Assembly (NCBI RefSeq): GCF_019464495.1
Contig: NZ_CP080492.1
Span: 434,001-498,000 of the forward strand
Length of the DNA stretch: 64,000 nucleotides
DNA from: Leucobacter luti
GTDB taxonomy: Bacteria > Actinomycetota > Actinomycetes > Actinomycetales > Microbacteriaceae
Direction: 5' to 3'
Each line of letters opens with the position of its first letter. Position 1 is the stretch's first letter. A program made the translations under genes and the position numbers. A model generated the notes under the pieces. It did no database searches. It was not told the DNA's origin and was given only the letters and a program-made list of their open reading frames with translations. This document shows, in pieces, positions 9,381 to 17,522 of this stretch.

Positions 9381-10093
9381 GCGAGTTCTCCCATTCCAGT
9401 TGTGGCGACGGCACCCGCATGGAACCGAAAACGCTCAGAAAGTCTATCGGCGTCCACCCCGGCCAGCGTCGACCAGAGCTCGTGCGCAGGCACGCCATCG
9501 AGTGGGATCGTGTGCGGGATCCCAATGGCGACTGCCCCCGAAGCGTGTGCTGAGCGCAGTCCGTTGATCGAGTCCTCAAGCGCAACACAGTCCGCAATCT
9601 GCACGCCGAGCTGCGCAGCGCCCAGCAGGTAGGGCTGGGGGTGCGGCTTCTCGTGCTGCACCTCGTCACCGCCGAGCACTGACGCGAACGCGATATCGCT
9701 CGGCAGGAGGTCCATGACGGTGTCAGCGATCTCACGCACCGCCATCGTCACGAGGCCAGACGGGATCCCAGCAGCGTTCAGCGAGCTCAGCAGTTCGAGC
9801 GCGCCCGGACGCCACTGTGGCGCCGTTGCGCGCAGCCGGTCGATGACGCCGTTCTTCCATTCGGTGATGATCTCGTCAGCGGTGAGTGGAACGCCGAGCT
9901 CTTGGAACACTTGGGCTGCCGCACGCAGTCCAGATCCGATCAGGCTATTGCGGACCTCGTCGGTCAACTCAATGCTGTAGCGATCGAGCATCGCAATCTC
10001 AGTGTCGAGCCACAGCGGCTCCGAATCAATCAGGGTTCCATCCATGTCCCACAGCACTGCCGCGGGGGTTCTCGGGGAGAGGTTCGCACTCAT
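9377..10093 (-). CDS. HAD-superfamily phosphatase (beta-phosphoglucomutase-like)
   Basis: 238-residue HAD hydrolase. Motif I is WDMDGTLIDSEP (nucleophile Asp 16, acid/base Asp 18), motif II lies near SGLVTMA, motif III is KPHPQPYL and motif IV ALEDSINGLRSA. A helical cap follows motif I (WLDTEIAMLDRYSIEL), placing it with the phosphoglycolate phosphatase / beta-phosphoglucomutase group; the substrate cannot be read from sequence. I chose ATG 10093. On the minus strand TAGGAT (10101-10106) lies 7 nt upstream, so this message is probably leaderless. Divergent from the PAC2 gene. Confidence 0.87.
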   Translation of the reverse strand: MSANLSPRTPAAVLWDMDGTLIDSEPLWLDTEIAMLDRYSIELTDEVRNSLIGSGLRAAAQVFQELGVPLTADEIITEWKNGVIDRLRATAPQWRPGALELLSSLNAAGIPSGLVTMAVREIADTVMDLLPSDIAFASVLGGDEVQHEKPHPQPYLLGAAQLGVQIADCVALEDSINGLRSAHASGAVAIGIPHTIPLDGVPAHELWSTLAGVDADRLSERFRFHAGAVATTGMGELA

Positions 10094-10183
10094 CCGCACC
10101 ATCCTACCGAGCCACAGTCGATATCCTGGTGAACGACCGTTGTTCTCACGGCCCCACCGTCGACTTCCAAGGAGCACCCCGTC

Positions 10184-11302
10184 GTGACCGACGCCTCCCC
10201 CGGCTACCCCCGCGTACTCATCGCAGCCTTCCAGGGCTGGAGCGACGCCGGCGATGCCACCAGCGAGGTGCTGCAGCACCTCGGAGCGCTGGTTGACGCT
10301 GAAGTGTTGCACGTGATCGGCTCAGAAGGCTACGTCGATTACCAAGTGCACCGGCCCAAGATTTCGCTTGACGATGCGGGAGATCGCGTGTTGGAGTGGC
10401 CGGATACGCGCCTGCTCGGCACGGTACGCCGCCCAGGCGCAGAAGATGATGTGGAAGCCGAATCCGCGGCCGAAACGGTGCGTCGAATTGATGGCGGTCG
10501 CGTCACCGAACTGTTCTTGCTGTCTGGCGTAGAACCGGCACGCGATTGGCAGAGTTTCGCAGACGAAATCGTTGAGCTCGTCGATGTCTGGGCGATCGAC
10601 AACGTCATCATCCTCGGCTCGATGTACTCCGACGCGCCGCACTCACGCCCCGTCGTCACGACCATCACGAGCGAGGATGCCGCGCGCCGAGAGGCGACTG
10701 GCGCGACTCGCAGCACGTATGAGGGGCCTGCGGGTATCGCGACCGTGGTAGACATGGCGCTCACTGAGGCAGGCATTCCACCGGTGTCGCTCTGGGCGCA
10801 AGTGCCGCACTACGTGCACAGTACGCCGTCGCCAAAGGTGACGCTTGCGCTGCTCGACAAGCTCGAAGAGTTGCTCGACATTGTGATTCCCCGCGGCGAG
10901 CTCCTTGATCAGGCCACCGACTGGGAATCGAACATCAATCGCATTGCGGCGGCCGACGAGGACATGTCCCGCTATATCCGAGGCTTGGAAGAGACTCGCG
11001 ATGAAGCGCTCGCTGCGGAAACAACAGGCGACGCGATCGCGGCCGAGTTCGAGAAGTTCCTCGAGGATGGCTCGCGCCGCAACGCAGCGCAGGAGCCGGG
11101 TGGGGCCGAGGCAGCAGGCGTGCACCCAGGACAGGCCGAAGCCGGTCAGGCCGATTCCGACCCGACCGCCCCGACCGCCCCGTCTCAGGACCCGGCTGAG
11201 GGAGCAGACCCGGCGGCCGCCAGCGAGACCGGCGAGACTGATCCGCCAAGCGCTCCCGGTGACGGAGACACTCCTGGTGGAGCCAGCCCGACGACGCCCT
11301 AA
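10184..11302 (+). CDS. PAC2-family (proteasome assembly chaperone-like) protein
   Basis: 372-residue actinobacterial PAC2 protein. The PAC2 core spans about residues 10-270 (VLIAAFQGWSDAGDATSEVL, DNVIILGSMYSDAPHSRPV, YEGPAGIATVVDMA, PHYVHSTPSPKVTLALLDKL). A Pro/Ala/Gly/Asp-rich disordered tail fills the last 75 residues or so. GTG 10184 is preceded by AAGGAG with about 9 nt spacing. The fold resembles the eukaryotic proteasome-assembly factor PAC2, but the bacterial role is unknown. Convergent with mshC, with 4 bp between stops. Confidence 0.9.
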   Translation: MTDASPGYPRVLIAAFQGWSDAGDATSEVLQHLGALVDAEVLHVIGSEGYVDYQVHRPKISLDDAGDRVLEWPDTRLLGTVRRPGAEDDVEAESAAETVRRIDGGRVTELFLLSGVEPARDWQSFADEIVELVDVWAIDNVIILGSMYSDAPHSRPVVTTITSEDAARREATGATRSTYEGPAGIATVVDMALTEAGIPPVSLWAQVPHYVHSTPSPKVTLALLDKLEELLDIVIPRGELLDQATDWESNINRIAAADEDMSRYIRGLEETRDEALAAETTGDAIAAEFEKFLEDGSRRNAAQEPGGAEAAGVHPGQAEAGQADSDPTAPTAPSQDPAEGADPAAASETGETDPPSAPGDGDTPGGASPTTP

Positions 11303-11306
11303 GCTG

Positions 11307-12549
11307 CTACAGCCGCACTCCGAGCAGTGCGAGCACCGCATCAGCGATGAGCGCTGGATCGTCAACACCACGATCGAGCGCGGCGTCGAGAGTCGCCAGC
11401 ATCACTGGAGTGTCGAGATCGTTTGCCAAGGCGGCCCGCAGCTGCTGCACAACTGTGGCGGCGAGCACCGGGTCATCACACGGTCGCACGAGGCCGGCAC
11501 GCCATGCCTCAAGGCGACGCGTCGCCGTTGCGAGGTCAGCATCGGCCCACTCCCACTCCGTGCGATAGTGGTGCGTGAGCAGGCCAAGCCGAATCGCCGA
11601 CGGATCCGCACCACTGTCGAGCAGCTTCGAGACAAAGACGAGGTTGCCGCGCGACTTCGACATCTTGTGCCCCTGGTAGGCGACGAGCGCGGCGTGGCAG
11701 TAGGCGTGCGCAAGCGGAGTGCCCGAGAGCGCCGTAGCGTGCGCAGCGGTGAATTCGTGGTGCGGGAAGATCAGGTCCGATCCCCCACCCTGCACGGTAA
11801 ATGCGCCGCCGAGCGCACCAGTGGCGATCACGGAACACTCGATGTGCCAGCCGGGCCGCCCGGGGCCAACGGGTGACTCCCAGCTCGGTTCCCCGTCGCG
11901 CTGCGCGCCACAGCAGTGGGTCCAGCGGCCCGCGCTTACCAGGGCGATCGGGATCGCCACCGCGCTCGGCGCTCAAACGGCGCATGAGTTCGGGATCGTA
12001 GGGCGCGACGTCGCCGAGCCGCCACTGTGAGTTGCGCTCAGCGGCAGCGGTATCGAAGTACAGGTCATCGCCTGCGGCGTTCTCCGTCGGTACCGAGTAG
12101 GCGAATCCGCGCTCTCGGAGTTCGAGCACGGCCGCAGCAATCTCGTCAATCTGCTCCGTGACCGCAATGAAGTGTTCGGGCGGCAGCATCCCCAGCCGGT
12201 GCATGTCGGAGCGGTACAGCCCGATCTGTTCGTCCGCGAGATCTCGCCACTCCACACCAGTCGCAGTGGCGCGTTCGAGCAGCGGATCATCGACATCGGT
12301 GATGTTCTGCGCGTAGACAGTCTCGATCCCGGCGTCACGCCAGGCACGCTGCATGATGTCGAAGGTGAGATAGGTGAAGGCGTGTCCGAGGTGGGTCGCA
12401 TCGTACGGCGTGATGCCGCACACGTAGAGCAGCGCCTTGCCATCAGGGATTGCTGGGTGTTCCATCCGCTCCGTCGCCGTGTTGAACAGCTTCGGGACAG
12501 TTCCGGTGCCTGGCAGTTCTGGCAGCTCAGGCGGCGTCCAAGTCCTCAC
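11307..12549 (-). pseudogene. mshC: Cysteine:GlcN-Ins ligase MshC (mycothiol), frameshifted
   Basis: MshC joins cysteine to glucosaminyl-inositol in mycothiol synthesis and is a class I CysRS paralogue. The first frame, from GTG 12549, carries YVCGITPYDATHLGHA (HIGH motif and zinc Cys) and ERGGDPDRPGKRGPLDPLLW. The second frame carries GEPSWESP, RPGWHIECS, SDLIFPHHE and KMSKSRGN. The switch lies near 11894-11902 in a GCGC tract. Restoring two bases gives WRAAR-x-GEPSW, the usual MshC sequence; removing one base also restores frame. All active-site motifs are intact, so a sequencing error is likely. The start overlaps the uppP stop (GTGA). Confidence 0.85.
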
Positions 12550-13424
12550 AGCGCGCTCCCTCCGACGGTCACAGCCGCCTGTGCTGCTGCGGTGCCGCCC
12601 TCAGCGGTGAGGACGCCGGTGCCGAGCAGCACGATGATCAGCGCGCCGAGCAGCACGCGGTAGATGACGAATGGCATGAAGCTGCGCTTTGAGATGTAGC
12701 GCATGAACAGCCCGATGACGAACAGGGCCACGACGAACGCGACGACGGTCGCGATCAGCGTCATGCCCATGGGGGTCTCGCCTGCCGGTGCTTTGAGCGC
12801 CTTCACGAGCTGGTAAAAACCCGATCCGAACACCGCAGGAATGGCCAGCAGGAAGGAATACCGGGCCGCTGCCTCACGCGTGTATCCCATGAGCAGACCG
12901 GCGGTGATCGTGCCGCCCGAGCGCGAGACTCCGGGGATCAATGCGAGCGCCTGGGCGAAACCGAAGCCGATGCCGTGCTTCCAGGTCAGCTGATCCAGCG
13001 GACGCGCTTTGCGTCCGATACGGTCCGCAACGCCGAGCAGAATGCCGAACACGATGAGACTGATTGCGACGAACCACAGCGAGCGCAGCGAGCCCTCGAT
13101 CTGGTCCTGGAACAGCAGCCCAAGCACGACGATCGGGATAGTTCCGAGAATGATCCACCAGCCCATCAGAGCGTCAGGATCCTTGCGGGAGATCTTGCCA
13201 GTCAGGGATCGAGCCCAGCTTCCAATAATCCGCACGATGTCACGCCAGAAGAACACGATCACCGCGGCCTCCGTGCCGATCTGGGTGATCGCGGTGAACG
13301 CCGATCCCGCATCCCCGATCCCCATGAGTTCGCTCGCGATTCGCAAGTGCGCGCTCGATGAAATCGGCAGGAACTCGGTCAGTCCCTGAATAATGCCGAG
13401 CAGAATCGCCTCGAAGATTCCCAT
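12546..13424 (-). CDS. uppP: Undecaprenyl-diphosphate phosphatase UppP (BacA)
   Basis: Dephosphorylates undecaprenyl pyrophosphate to recycle the cell-wall lipid carrier; an integral membrane enzyme. The 292-residue product carries both conserved regions: [15 protein letters not shown] near the N-terminus and [17 protein letters not shown] in the middle, with about eight membrane helices. I chose ATG 13424, preceded by AAAGGA at 5-6 nt. An upstream in-frame start adds 11 residues without a better site. High-level UppP is known to give bacitracin resistance; nothing here shows special regulation. Confidence 0.95.
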   Translation of the reverse strand: MGIFEAILLGIIQGLTEFLPISSSAHLRIASELMGIGDAGSAFTAITQIGTEAAVIVFFWRDIVRIIGSWARSLTGKISRKDPDALMGWWIILGTIPIVVLGLLFQDQIEGSLRSLWFVAISLIVFGILLGVADRIGRKARPLDQLTWKHGIGFGFAQALALIPGVSRSGGTITAGLLMGYTREAAARYSFLLAIPAVFGSGFYQLVKALKAPAGETPMGMTLIATVVAFVVALFVIGLFMRYISKRSFMPFVIYRVLLGALIIVLLGTGVLTAEGGTAAAQAAVTVGGSAL

Positions 13425-13592
13425 GGTTTCCTTTCTGGGCAGGCACGCTGAGCGCACCTCGTCGATTCGGGCCGCCGTCCAGACTAGCTCACCCGGGCAC
13501 CCCAGCTCGCGTCAGGCCGCCCCCGAATTCACAGGCTTTCGGAGTACGTGCTGCGCCGCTCCCGGGCACAAGTGGCACTCACAGGCCCAGGT

Positions 13593-13632
13593 GCTGGTAC
13601 TGGTACTGGTACTGGTGCTGGTGCACCAGCAC
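13593..13632. repeat. Hexamer tandem repeat ending in a palindrome
   Basis: Five (G/A)CTGGT hexamers in tandem (13593-13622). The last one merges into an 18-bp perfect palindrome, GTGCTGGTGCACCAGCAC (13615-13632), whose final base is also the last base of the M20 stop codon. The stretch lies between the M20 and uppP genes, which read the same way. It could fold into a hairpin in the M20 transcript, but no T-run follows. Confidence 0.75.
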
Positions 13633-14945
13633 TAGTAACTGCGGAGCAGGTCCGCGAGCACACGGTGCCCGAAGTCGAGCGCGTCGAGCGGTACCCGCTC
13701 GTCGACGCCGTGGAACATCCCAGGGAAATCGAGGTCTGCTGGGAGGCGCAACGGGGCAAAGCCGTAGCCCGTGATCCCGAGCAGCGAAAGCGCCTTGTTG
13801 TCGGTGCCGCCTGAAAGCAGATACGGCAACACGCGCGCCTCTGGATCGTGGCGTTTCAGGCTCGCCGTCATGGCATCGACGAGCTCACCCGCAAACGGCA
13901 CTTCAAGCCCGATGTCGGAGTGCACCGTTTCAATTTCGATGTCATCGCCCACGATGCGCTGCACTTCAGCCAGGACGTCGGCCTGTTGATCTGGGAGCGA
14001 CCGCACATCCACGAGCGCTTCGGCCGTGTCAGGGATCACGTTGTGCTTGTACCCCGCGGTGAGCACTGTCGGGTTACTCGTGTTGCGCAGACTCGCCTGG
14101 ATGAACCCACCGCTCTTTCCGAGGCGGAGCACGAGTTCATCAGGAGCGACTTCCTGGGGATCCTCGCCGAGGATTGCAGCGATTTCACCCACAAGCTCGC
14201 GTGTGGTGTCGCACAGCGCCAGCGGCCACTCGTGGCGGCCGAGCGCCGCGATCGCCTCCGCGAGCCGGGTGATCGCATTGTCCTGCCAGACGCGCGAACC
14301 GTGCGCTGCTGTGCCACGGGCGCGGAGCCGGATCCAATCAAGTGATTTCTCACCGGTCTGAATCACATAGGCGCGTGTGCCCTCGACGTCGATCGAATAG
14401 CCGCCCACTTCGCTCACCGCAGTGCCAGCCCCGGCAAAGAGCTCAGGGTGGTGAGCAACCAGGTGATGGGAGCCGTACACGCCACCGTTCTCCTCATCGG
14501 CAAAGAACGCGAGGATCACGTCGCGTCGCGGGCGCTCGCCTGCGCGCAGCAGCTCCGCCGTCGCAGTCAGAATCATGGCATCCATGTCCTTCATATCGAC
14601 CGCCCCACGGCCCCACAACATGCCATCGCGGATTTCACCGGCGAACGGGTCCACACTCCAGTTCGCTGGGTCAGCGGGCACAACGTCGAGGTGACCGTGC
14701 AGCACCAGTGCTGGGAGCTCGGGATCCGCCCCGGTCACACGGGCGACCACGCTCGCCCGACCCGGCTCCGACTCGATGATCGTCGGTTCCAGACCGAGCT
14801 CTCGCAGATACGCCGCGACGTACTCAGCAGCGGGACGCTCCGCTTCGGCGTCCCCTCCCCCTCGGTTCGACGTGTCGATCCTGATCAGATCGCGGGCGAT
14901 ACGGGCGGTCTCTGAGAGCTCGGGCTCTGACGATTCGATACTCAT
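13632..14945 (-). CDS. M20/M25/M40 family metallopeptidase
   Basis: 437-residue zinc aminoacylase/dipeptidase-type hydrolase. The metal-site motifs are in order: HGHLDVVP (His, Asp), GRGAVDMKDMDA (bridging Asp), FADEENGG (catalytic Glu-Glu) and the late SGGTDNKALS His/Asp region. A dimerisation lid domain lies between about residues 200 and 330. The family removes acyl or peptidyl groups from amino acids, and the substrate cannot be told. The upstream region on the same strand contains a terminator-like hairpin (15009-15036), raising the possibility of attenuation. No close operon partner upstream. Confidence 0.88.
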   Translation of the reverse strand: MSIESSEPELSETARIARDLIRIDTSNRGGGDAEAERPAAEYVAAYLRELGLEPTIIESEPGRASVVARVTGADPELPALVLHGHLDVVPADPANWSVDPFAGEIRDGMLWGRGAVDMKDMDAMILTATAELLRAGERPRRDVILAFFADEENGGVYGSHHLVAHHPELFAGAGTAVSEVGGYSIDVEGTRAYVIQTGEKSLDWIRLRARGTAAHGSRVWQDNAITRLAEAIAALGRHEWPLALCDTTRELVGEIAAILGEDPQEVAPDELVLRLGKSGGFIQASLRNTSNPTVLTAGYKHNVIPDTAEALVDVRSLPDQQADVLAEVQRIVGDDIEIETVHSDIGLEVPFAGELVDAMTASLKRHDPEARVLPYLLSGGTDNKALSLLGITGYGFAPLRLPADLDFPGMFHGVDERVPLDALDFGHRVLADLLRSY

Positions 14946-15008
14946 GCCCCCAGAGTATCGGCCACCTCAGACTTTCGGGAGGGGATCACGAAGTGTGACG
15001 AGGCGGGG

Positions 15009-15036
15009 AAAAACCCGAGGCGCGAGACGCCCCCGG
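15009..15036 (-). terminator. Terminator-like hairpin in the M20 leader
   Basis: Read on the minus strand: a GC-rich stem with a TCTCG loop (core GGCG/CGCC, extended with one mismatch) followed directly by TTTTT. No minus-strand gene lies upstream of it, so it would act inside the M20 leader, about 65 nt before the start codon, or end antisense transcription from the SDR gene. Confidence 0.45.
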
Positions 15037-15125
15037 TGAGGTGAGAGAGGTCCCAGGTGATCAGAATCGCCTGAGAGTTCACCCCGCTGCGCAGCTGAGG
15101 TAGGAGGTCCACACTGAGGCGTAGG

Positions 15126-15140
15126 GAGGCCGGTGGCCTC
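15126..15140 (+). other. Perfect hairpin in the SDR leader
   Basis: GAGGCC-GGT-GGCCTC, a 6-bp perfect stem, sits just upstream of the SDR ribosome-binding site (TAGGAG). It may be a leader structure; function unknown. Confidence 0.4.
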
Positions 15141-15172
15141 GCATCCAGAAGCAACACAGGTAGGAGTATTCC

Positions 15173-15934
15173 ATGAGCACTCAGGTAGTTCCCGGCCGGT
15201 TTGACGGCAAGACAGCGATCGTCACCGGCGCCGGATCCGGTATCGGGAAGGCGATCGCGCAGCGGCTCCTCGCCGAGGGCGGCACCGTCATCGCCTCCGA
15301 TGTCTCAGCCGAGCGACTCTCCGAGTTTGCTGCGGAGGCCCAGACTGACCGCCTCCGCACTGTGGTCAGTGACGTCACCGTCGAAGCTGACATCGCACAG
15401 CTTATTGACGCTGCAGGCGGCGTGGTCGACGTGGTTGCAAACAATGCAGGGATCATGGATGGTTTCTACCCGGTAGCCGAGGTTCCAGATGACGTGTGGC
15501 AGCGAGTCTTCGATATCAACGTCACCGGAGTGATGCGACTCTCGCGCGCTGTTCTTCCCGGTATGGTCGAGCGCGGCTCTGGCGCAATCGTGAACACCGC
15601 GAGCGCGGCCGGGCTGCGCGGGAACGCCGCTGGTGCGGCCTACACCGCCTCCAAGCACGCGGTCGTCGGCCTCACGAAGCACTCTGCGTACATGTATGGA
15701 CGCCAGGGCGTCCGCGTGAACGCGGTCGCTCCTGGTGGCGTCGCAACAAACGTCGACGGTTCGTTTCAGTCCGAGTACGCCGCGAAGCTCATGGGCCCCG
15801 CGTTCCAAGCGATCGGGCTTGCTCCCGCGACGCCTGAGGAACTCGCGAGCGCGATCACGTGGCTGCTGAGCGACGACGCCGCGAACGTGAACGGCGTCAT
15901 CCTCGCTTCAGACGGTGGCTGGTCGGCGCAGTAA
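15173..15934 (+). CDS. SDR-family NAD(P)-dependent oxidoreductase
   Basis: 253-residue classical short-chain dehydrogenase. Cofactor motif TGAGSGIGKAIA (residues about 19-30), structural NNAG in VVANNAGIMDG, catalytic Ser in IVNTASAAG and catalytic YTASK (Tyr 157, Lys 161). The C-terminal NGVILASDGGWSAQ is typical of the family. The Asp in VIASDVSAE after beta-strand 2 suggests NAD preference. Substrate unknown. Start ATG 15173 with TAGGAG upstream. No operon partner; a hairpin follows the stop. Confidence 0.93.
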   Translation: MSTQVVPGRFDGKTAIVTGAGSGIGKAIAQRLLAEGGTVIASDVSAERLSEFAAEAQTDRLRTVVSDVTVEADIAQLIDAAGGVVDVVANNAGIMDGFYPVAEVPDDVWQRVFDINVTGVMRLSRAVLPGMVERGSGAIVNTASAAGLRGNAAGAAYTASKHAVVGLTKHSAYMYGRQGVRVNAVAPGGVATNVDGSFQSEYAAKLMGPAFQAIGLAPATPEELASAITWLLSDDAANVNGVILASDGGWSAQ

Positions 15935-15973
15935 GCATCAAACGGGGAGCCCATCGGCCCCTCTCGTCGAGTG

Positions 15974-15990
15974 TGCCCACCTTGTGGGCA
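15974..15990 (+). terminator. Hairpin downstream of the SDR gene
   Basis: TGCCCAC-CTT-GTGGGCA, a 7-bp perfect stem, lies 40 nt after the SDR stop. There is no T-run, so termination is possible but unproven. Confidence 0.4.
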
Positions 15991-16079
15991 ATCGCGCTGC
16001 TCACCCCCGACATTCGCATACTCGACAGACGCTGCCCGCGGCAGGAACCGAGCGCGGAGGCATCTCGTAGGCTGATGCG

Positions 16080-16643
16080 GTGACGACTTCACTTCGCAGG
16101 GCCACACTGGCCGACATCTCCGCCGCAGCGGCGACGCTCAGCAGCGCGTTCACCAACTACCCCTGGACGCGCTGGAGCATTCCAGAAGACGAGTACGAGA
16201 GCCGCCTGGAGCGCCTCCAGGCGGCCTACCTCACGCACGCGCTGGAACACGGGATCGTGATTGTCAGCGACAACTGTGCCGGAGTTGCTGCGTTGCTCCC
16301 ACCGGACAGCCCAGAGCCAGCTGCGCACGTTCAACAGGAGATCGGCGCGCTGCTGGGCAGTCGTCTCGCTGCGCTGTTCGAGCTCGAGCTGCCGCCTCGA
16401 CTGCCGGATTCCTGGGACTTCGCGACGCTCGGCGTGCATCCGTCCCACGCGGGACGCGGCCTCGGGTCCGCGCTCATCGGCGCAGCATTGGCGACAGTTG
16501 CGAGCTCAGCACACCCCTGCGTCTCCCTTGAAACATCAGCGGCCAGCAACGTCGCACTCTACGAGCGGCACGGCTTCTTGGTGACCCATCGCACGGAGAT
16601 TGAGCACGGCCCGGTTGTCTTCACGATGGGGCGAGAGCTGTAG
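16080..16643 (+). CDS. GNAT-family N-acetyltransferase
   Basis: 187-residue GNAT protein. The acetyl-CoA motif A is ATLGVHPSHAGRGLGSALIGA (V.P..RG.G.A), and motif B ends in ASNVALYERHGFLVTHRTEI, a typical C-terminal GNAT strand. Substrate unknown. Start GTG 16080: TAGGCT (16068-16073) ends 6 nt before it, so transcription would begin at or next to the start codon (leaderless). This also explains the lack of a ribosome-binding site. Confidence 0.9.
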   Translation: MTTSLRRATLADISAAAATLSSAFTNYPWTRWSIPEDEYESRLERLQAAYLTHALEHGIVIVSDNCAGVAALLPPDSPEPAAHVQQEIGALLGSRLAALFELELPPRLPDSWDFATLGVHPSHAGRGLGSALIGAALATVASSAHPCVSLETSAASNVALYERHGFLVTHRTEIEHGPVVFTMGREL

Positions 16644-16708
16644 CCTGAGGTCGCGGATACGCGGGGACTGACACTGATGACCCGAACCCGGAGCCCGTTG
16701 CGGGCACG

Positions 16709-16741
16709 AAAAAGCCCCCTTCCAAAGAAGGGGGCTTTCTT
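16709..16741. terminator. Strong intrinsic terminator (bidirectional)
   Basis: AAAGCCCCCTT-CCAAAG-AAGGGGGCTTT, an 11-bp perfect stem (16711-16738). On the minus strand it runs into TTTTT 11 nt downstream of the tRNA-Leu gene. On the plus strand, reading from the GNAT gene, it ends TTTCTT. It probably serves both. Confidence 0.92.
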
Positions 16742-16749
16742 ACTCCACG

Positions 16750-16834
16750 TGCGCGGAGGGGGACTTGAACCCCCACGCCCTAATACGGGCACTAGCACCT
16801 CAAGCTAGCGCGTCTGCCATTCCGCCACCCGCGC
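16750..16834 (-). tRNA. tRNA-Leu, anticodon GAG
   Basis: 85-nt class II tRNA. Acceptor stem GCGCGGG/TCCGCGC, discriminator A, D-arm with GCGGAATGGCAGAC, anticodon stem CTAGC/GCTAG with loop TTGAGGT (anticodon GAG, reading CUC and CUU), a long variable arm (GTGCCCGTATTAGGGCGT) and T-arm GGGGGTTCAAGTCCCCC. CCA is not encoded. An intrinsic terminator follows. Confidence 0.96.
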
Positions 16835-16954
16835 TCACGTTTCGTTCTTTCAGTTTCTCACCGGCCGAACAGAGAATAACTTAGCATGGAACGCTGAATC
16901 CGAACCAATTCGTTCGGGAACTCGCGCGCGTCGCACTCGATTTTGAGCGCTGAT

Positions 16955-17461
16955 TCACCCGACACGCCCGATCTCGGCAAGCACTGAAGACGTCGCCTGC
17001 AGCAGATCGTCGGGGCGCAACTCAAGATCAAGGCCGCGCCGCCCGCCAGACACCAGTACCGTCGCGTGCGCCATCGCGGACGCATCGAGGACGGTCCGGA
17101 GGCGGCTGCGCTGTCCAAGCGGGCTCATCCCGCCGACGACATAGCCGGTGCGTCGCTCAGCCATCGCAGGATCCGCCATGGCCGCCCGCTTTCCGCCCAG
17201 TGCCGCTGCGAGAGCCTTGAGGTCAAGCGTGCCTGAGACCGGCACGATCGCCACTGCGAGCGCGCCGTCTACATCCGCGTGCAGGGTCTTGAACACCCGC
17301 TCGGGCGCGACGCCCAACGCGCGCGCTGCTTCTCCCCCAAAGTCCGTGACCGCGGGGTCGTGCGCGTAGCTGCGCTCGGAGAACGCGATCCCCATCGCCC
17401 GCAACGCCACAGTCGCTGGGGTGGATCCAGAGCGCTGGGATCCGGCAGTCTTCTTCGCCAT
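16955..17461 (-). CDS. ybaK: Cys-tRNA(Pro)/aminoacyl-tRNA deacylase YbaK
   Basis: 168-residue YbaK/EbsC-type editing protein that hydrolyses mischarged tRNA (mainly Cys-tRNA-Pro in the characterised family). Characteristic segments: residues RVFKTLHADVDG (catalytic Lys region), AIVPVSGTLDLKALA, GKRAAMADPAMAERRTGYVVGGMSP and a late GGRRGLDLEL. Length is typical (about 160). The 120-nt gap between it and the tRNA-Leu gene shows no other feature. Just upstream, 61 bp separate it from the helicase stop on the same strand. Confidence 0.92.
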   Translation of the reverse strand: MAKKTAGSQRSGSTPATVALRAMGIAFSERSYAHDPAVTDFGGEAARALGVAPERVFKTLHADVDGALAVAIVPVSGTLDLKALAAALGGKRAAMADPAMAERRTGYVVGGMSPLGQRSRLRTVLDASAMAHATVLVSGGRRGLDLELRPDDLLQATSSVLAEIGRVG

Positions 17462-17522
17462 CGCTCCAGAATACGCGGCGGCGGCGCCACACGCACCGGC
17501 ATCCCGCGCCCCACACCGGAGG

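Noticed and set aside
11307..12549. Calling this gene a second cysteinyl-tRNA synthetase
   Set aside because: The N-terminal LYVCGITPYDATHLGHA and length of about 415 residues are those of MshC; the CysRS anticodon-binding C-terminus is absent.
15040..15110. Glycine-riboswitch-like text (ACTCTCAGGCG) on the minus strand
   Set aside because: The pairing GAGAG partner upstream and the conserved CGCCGAAGG block are absent, so the resemblance is limited to one short stretch.
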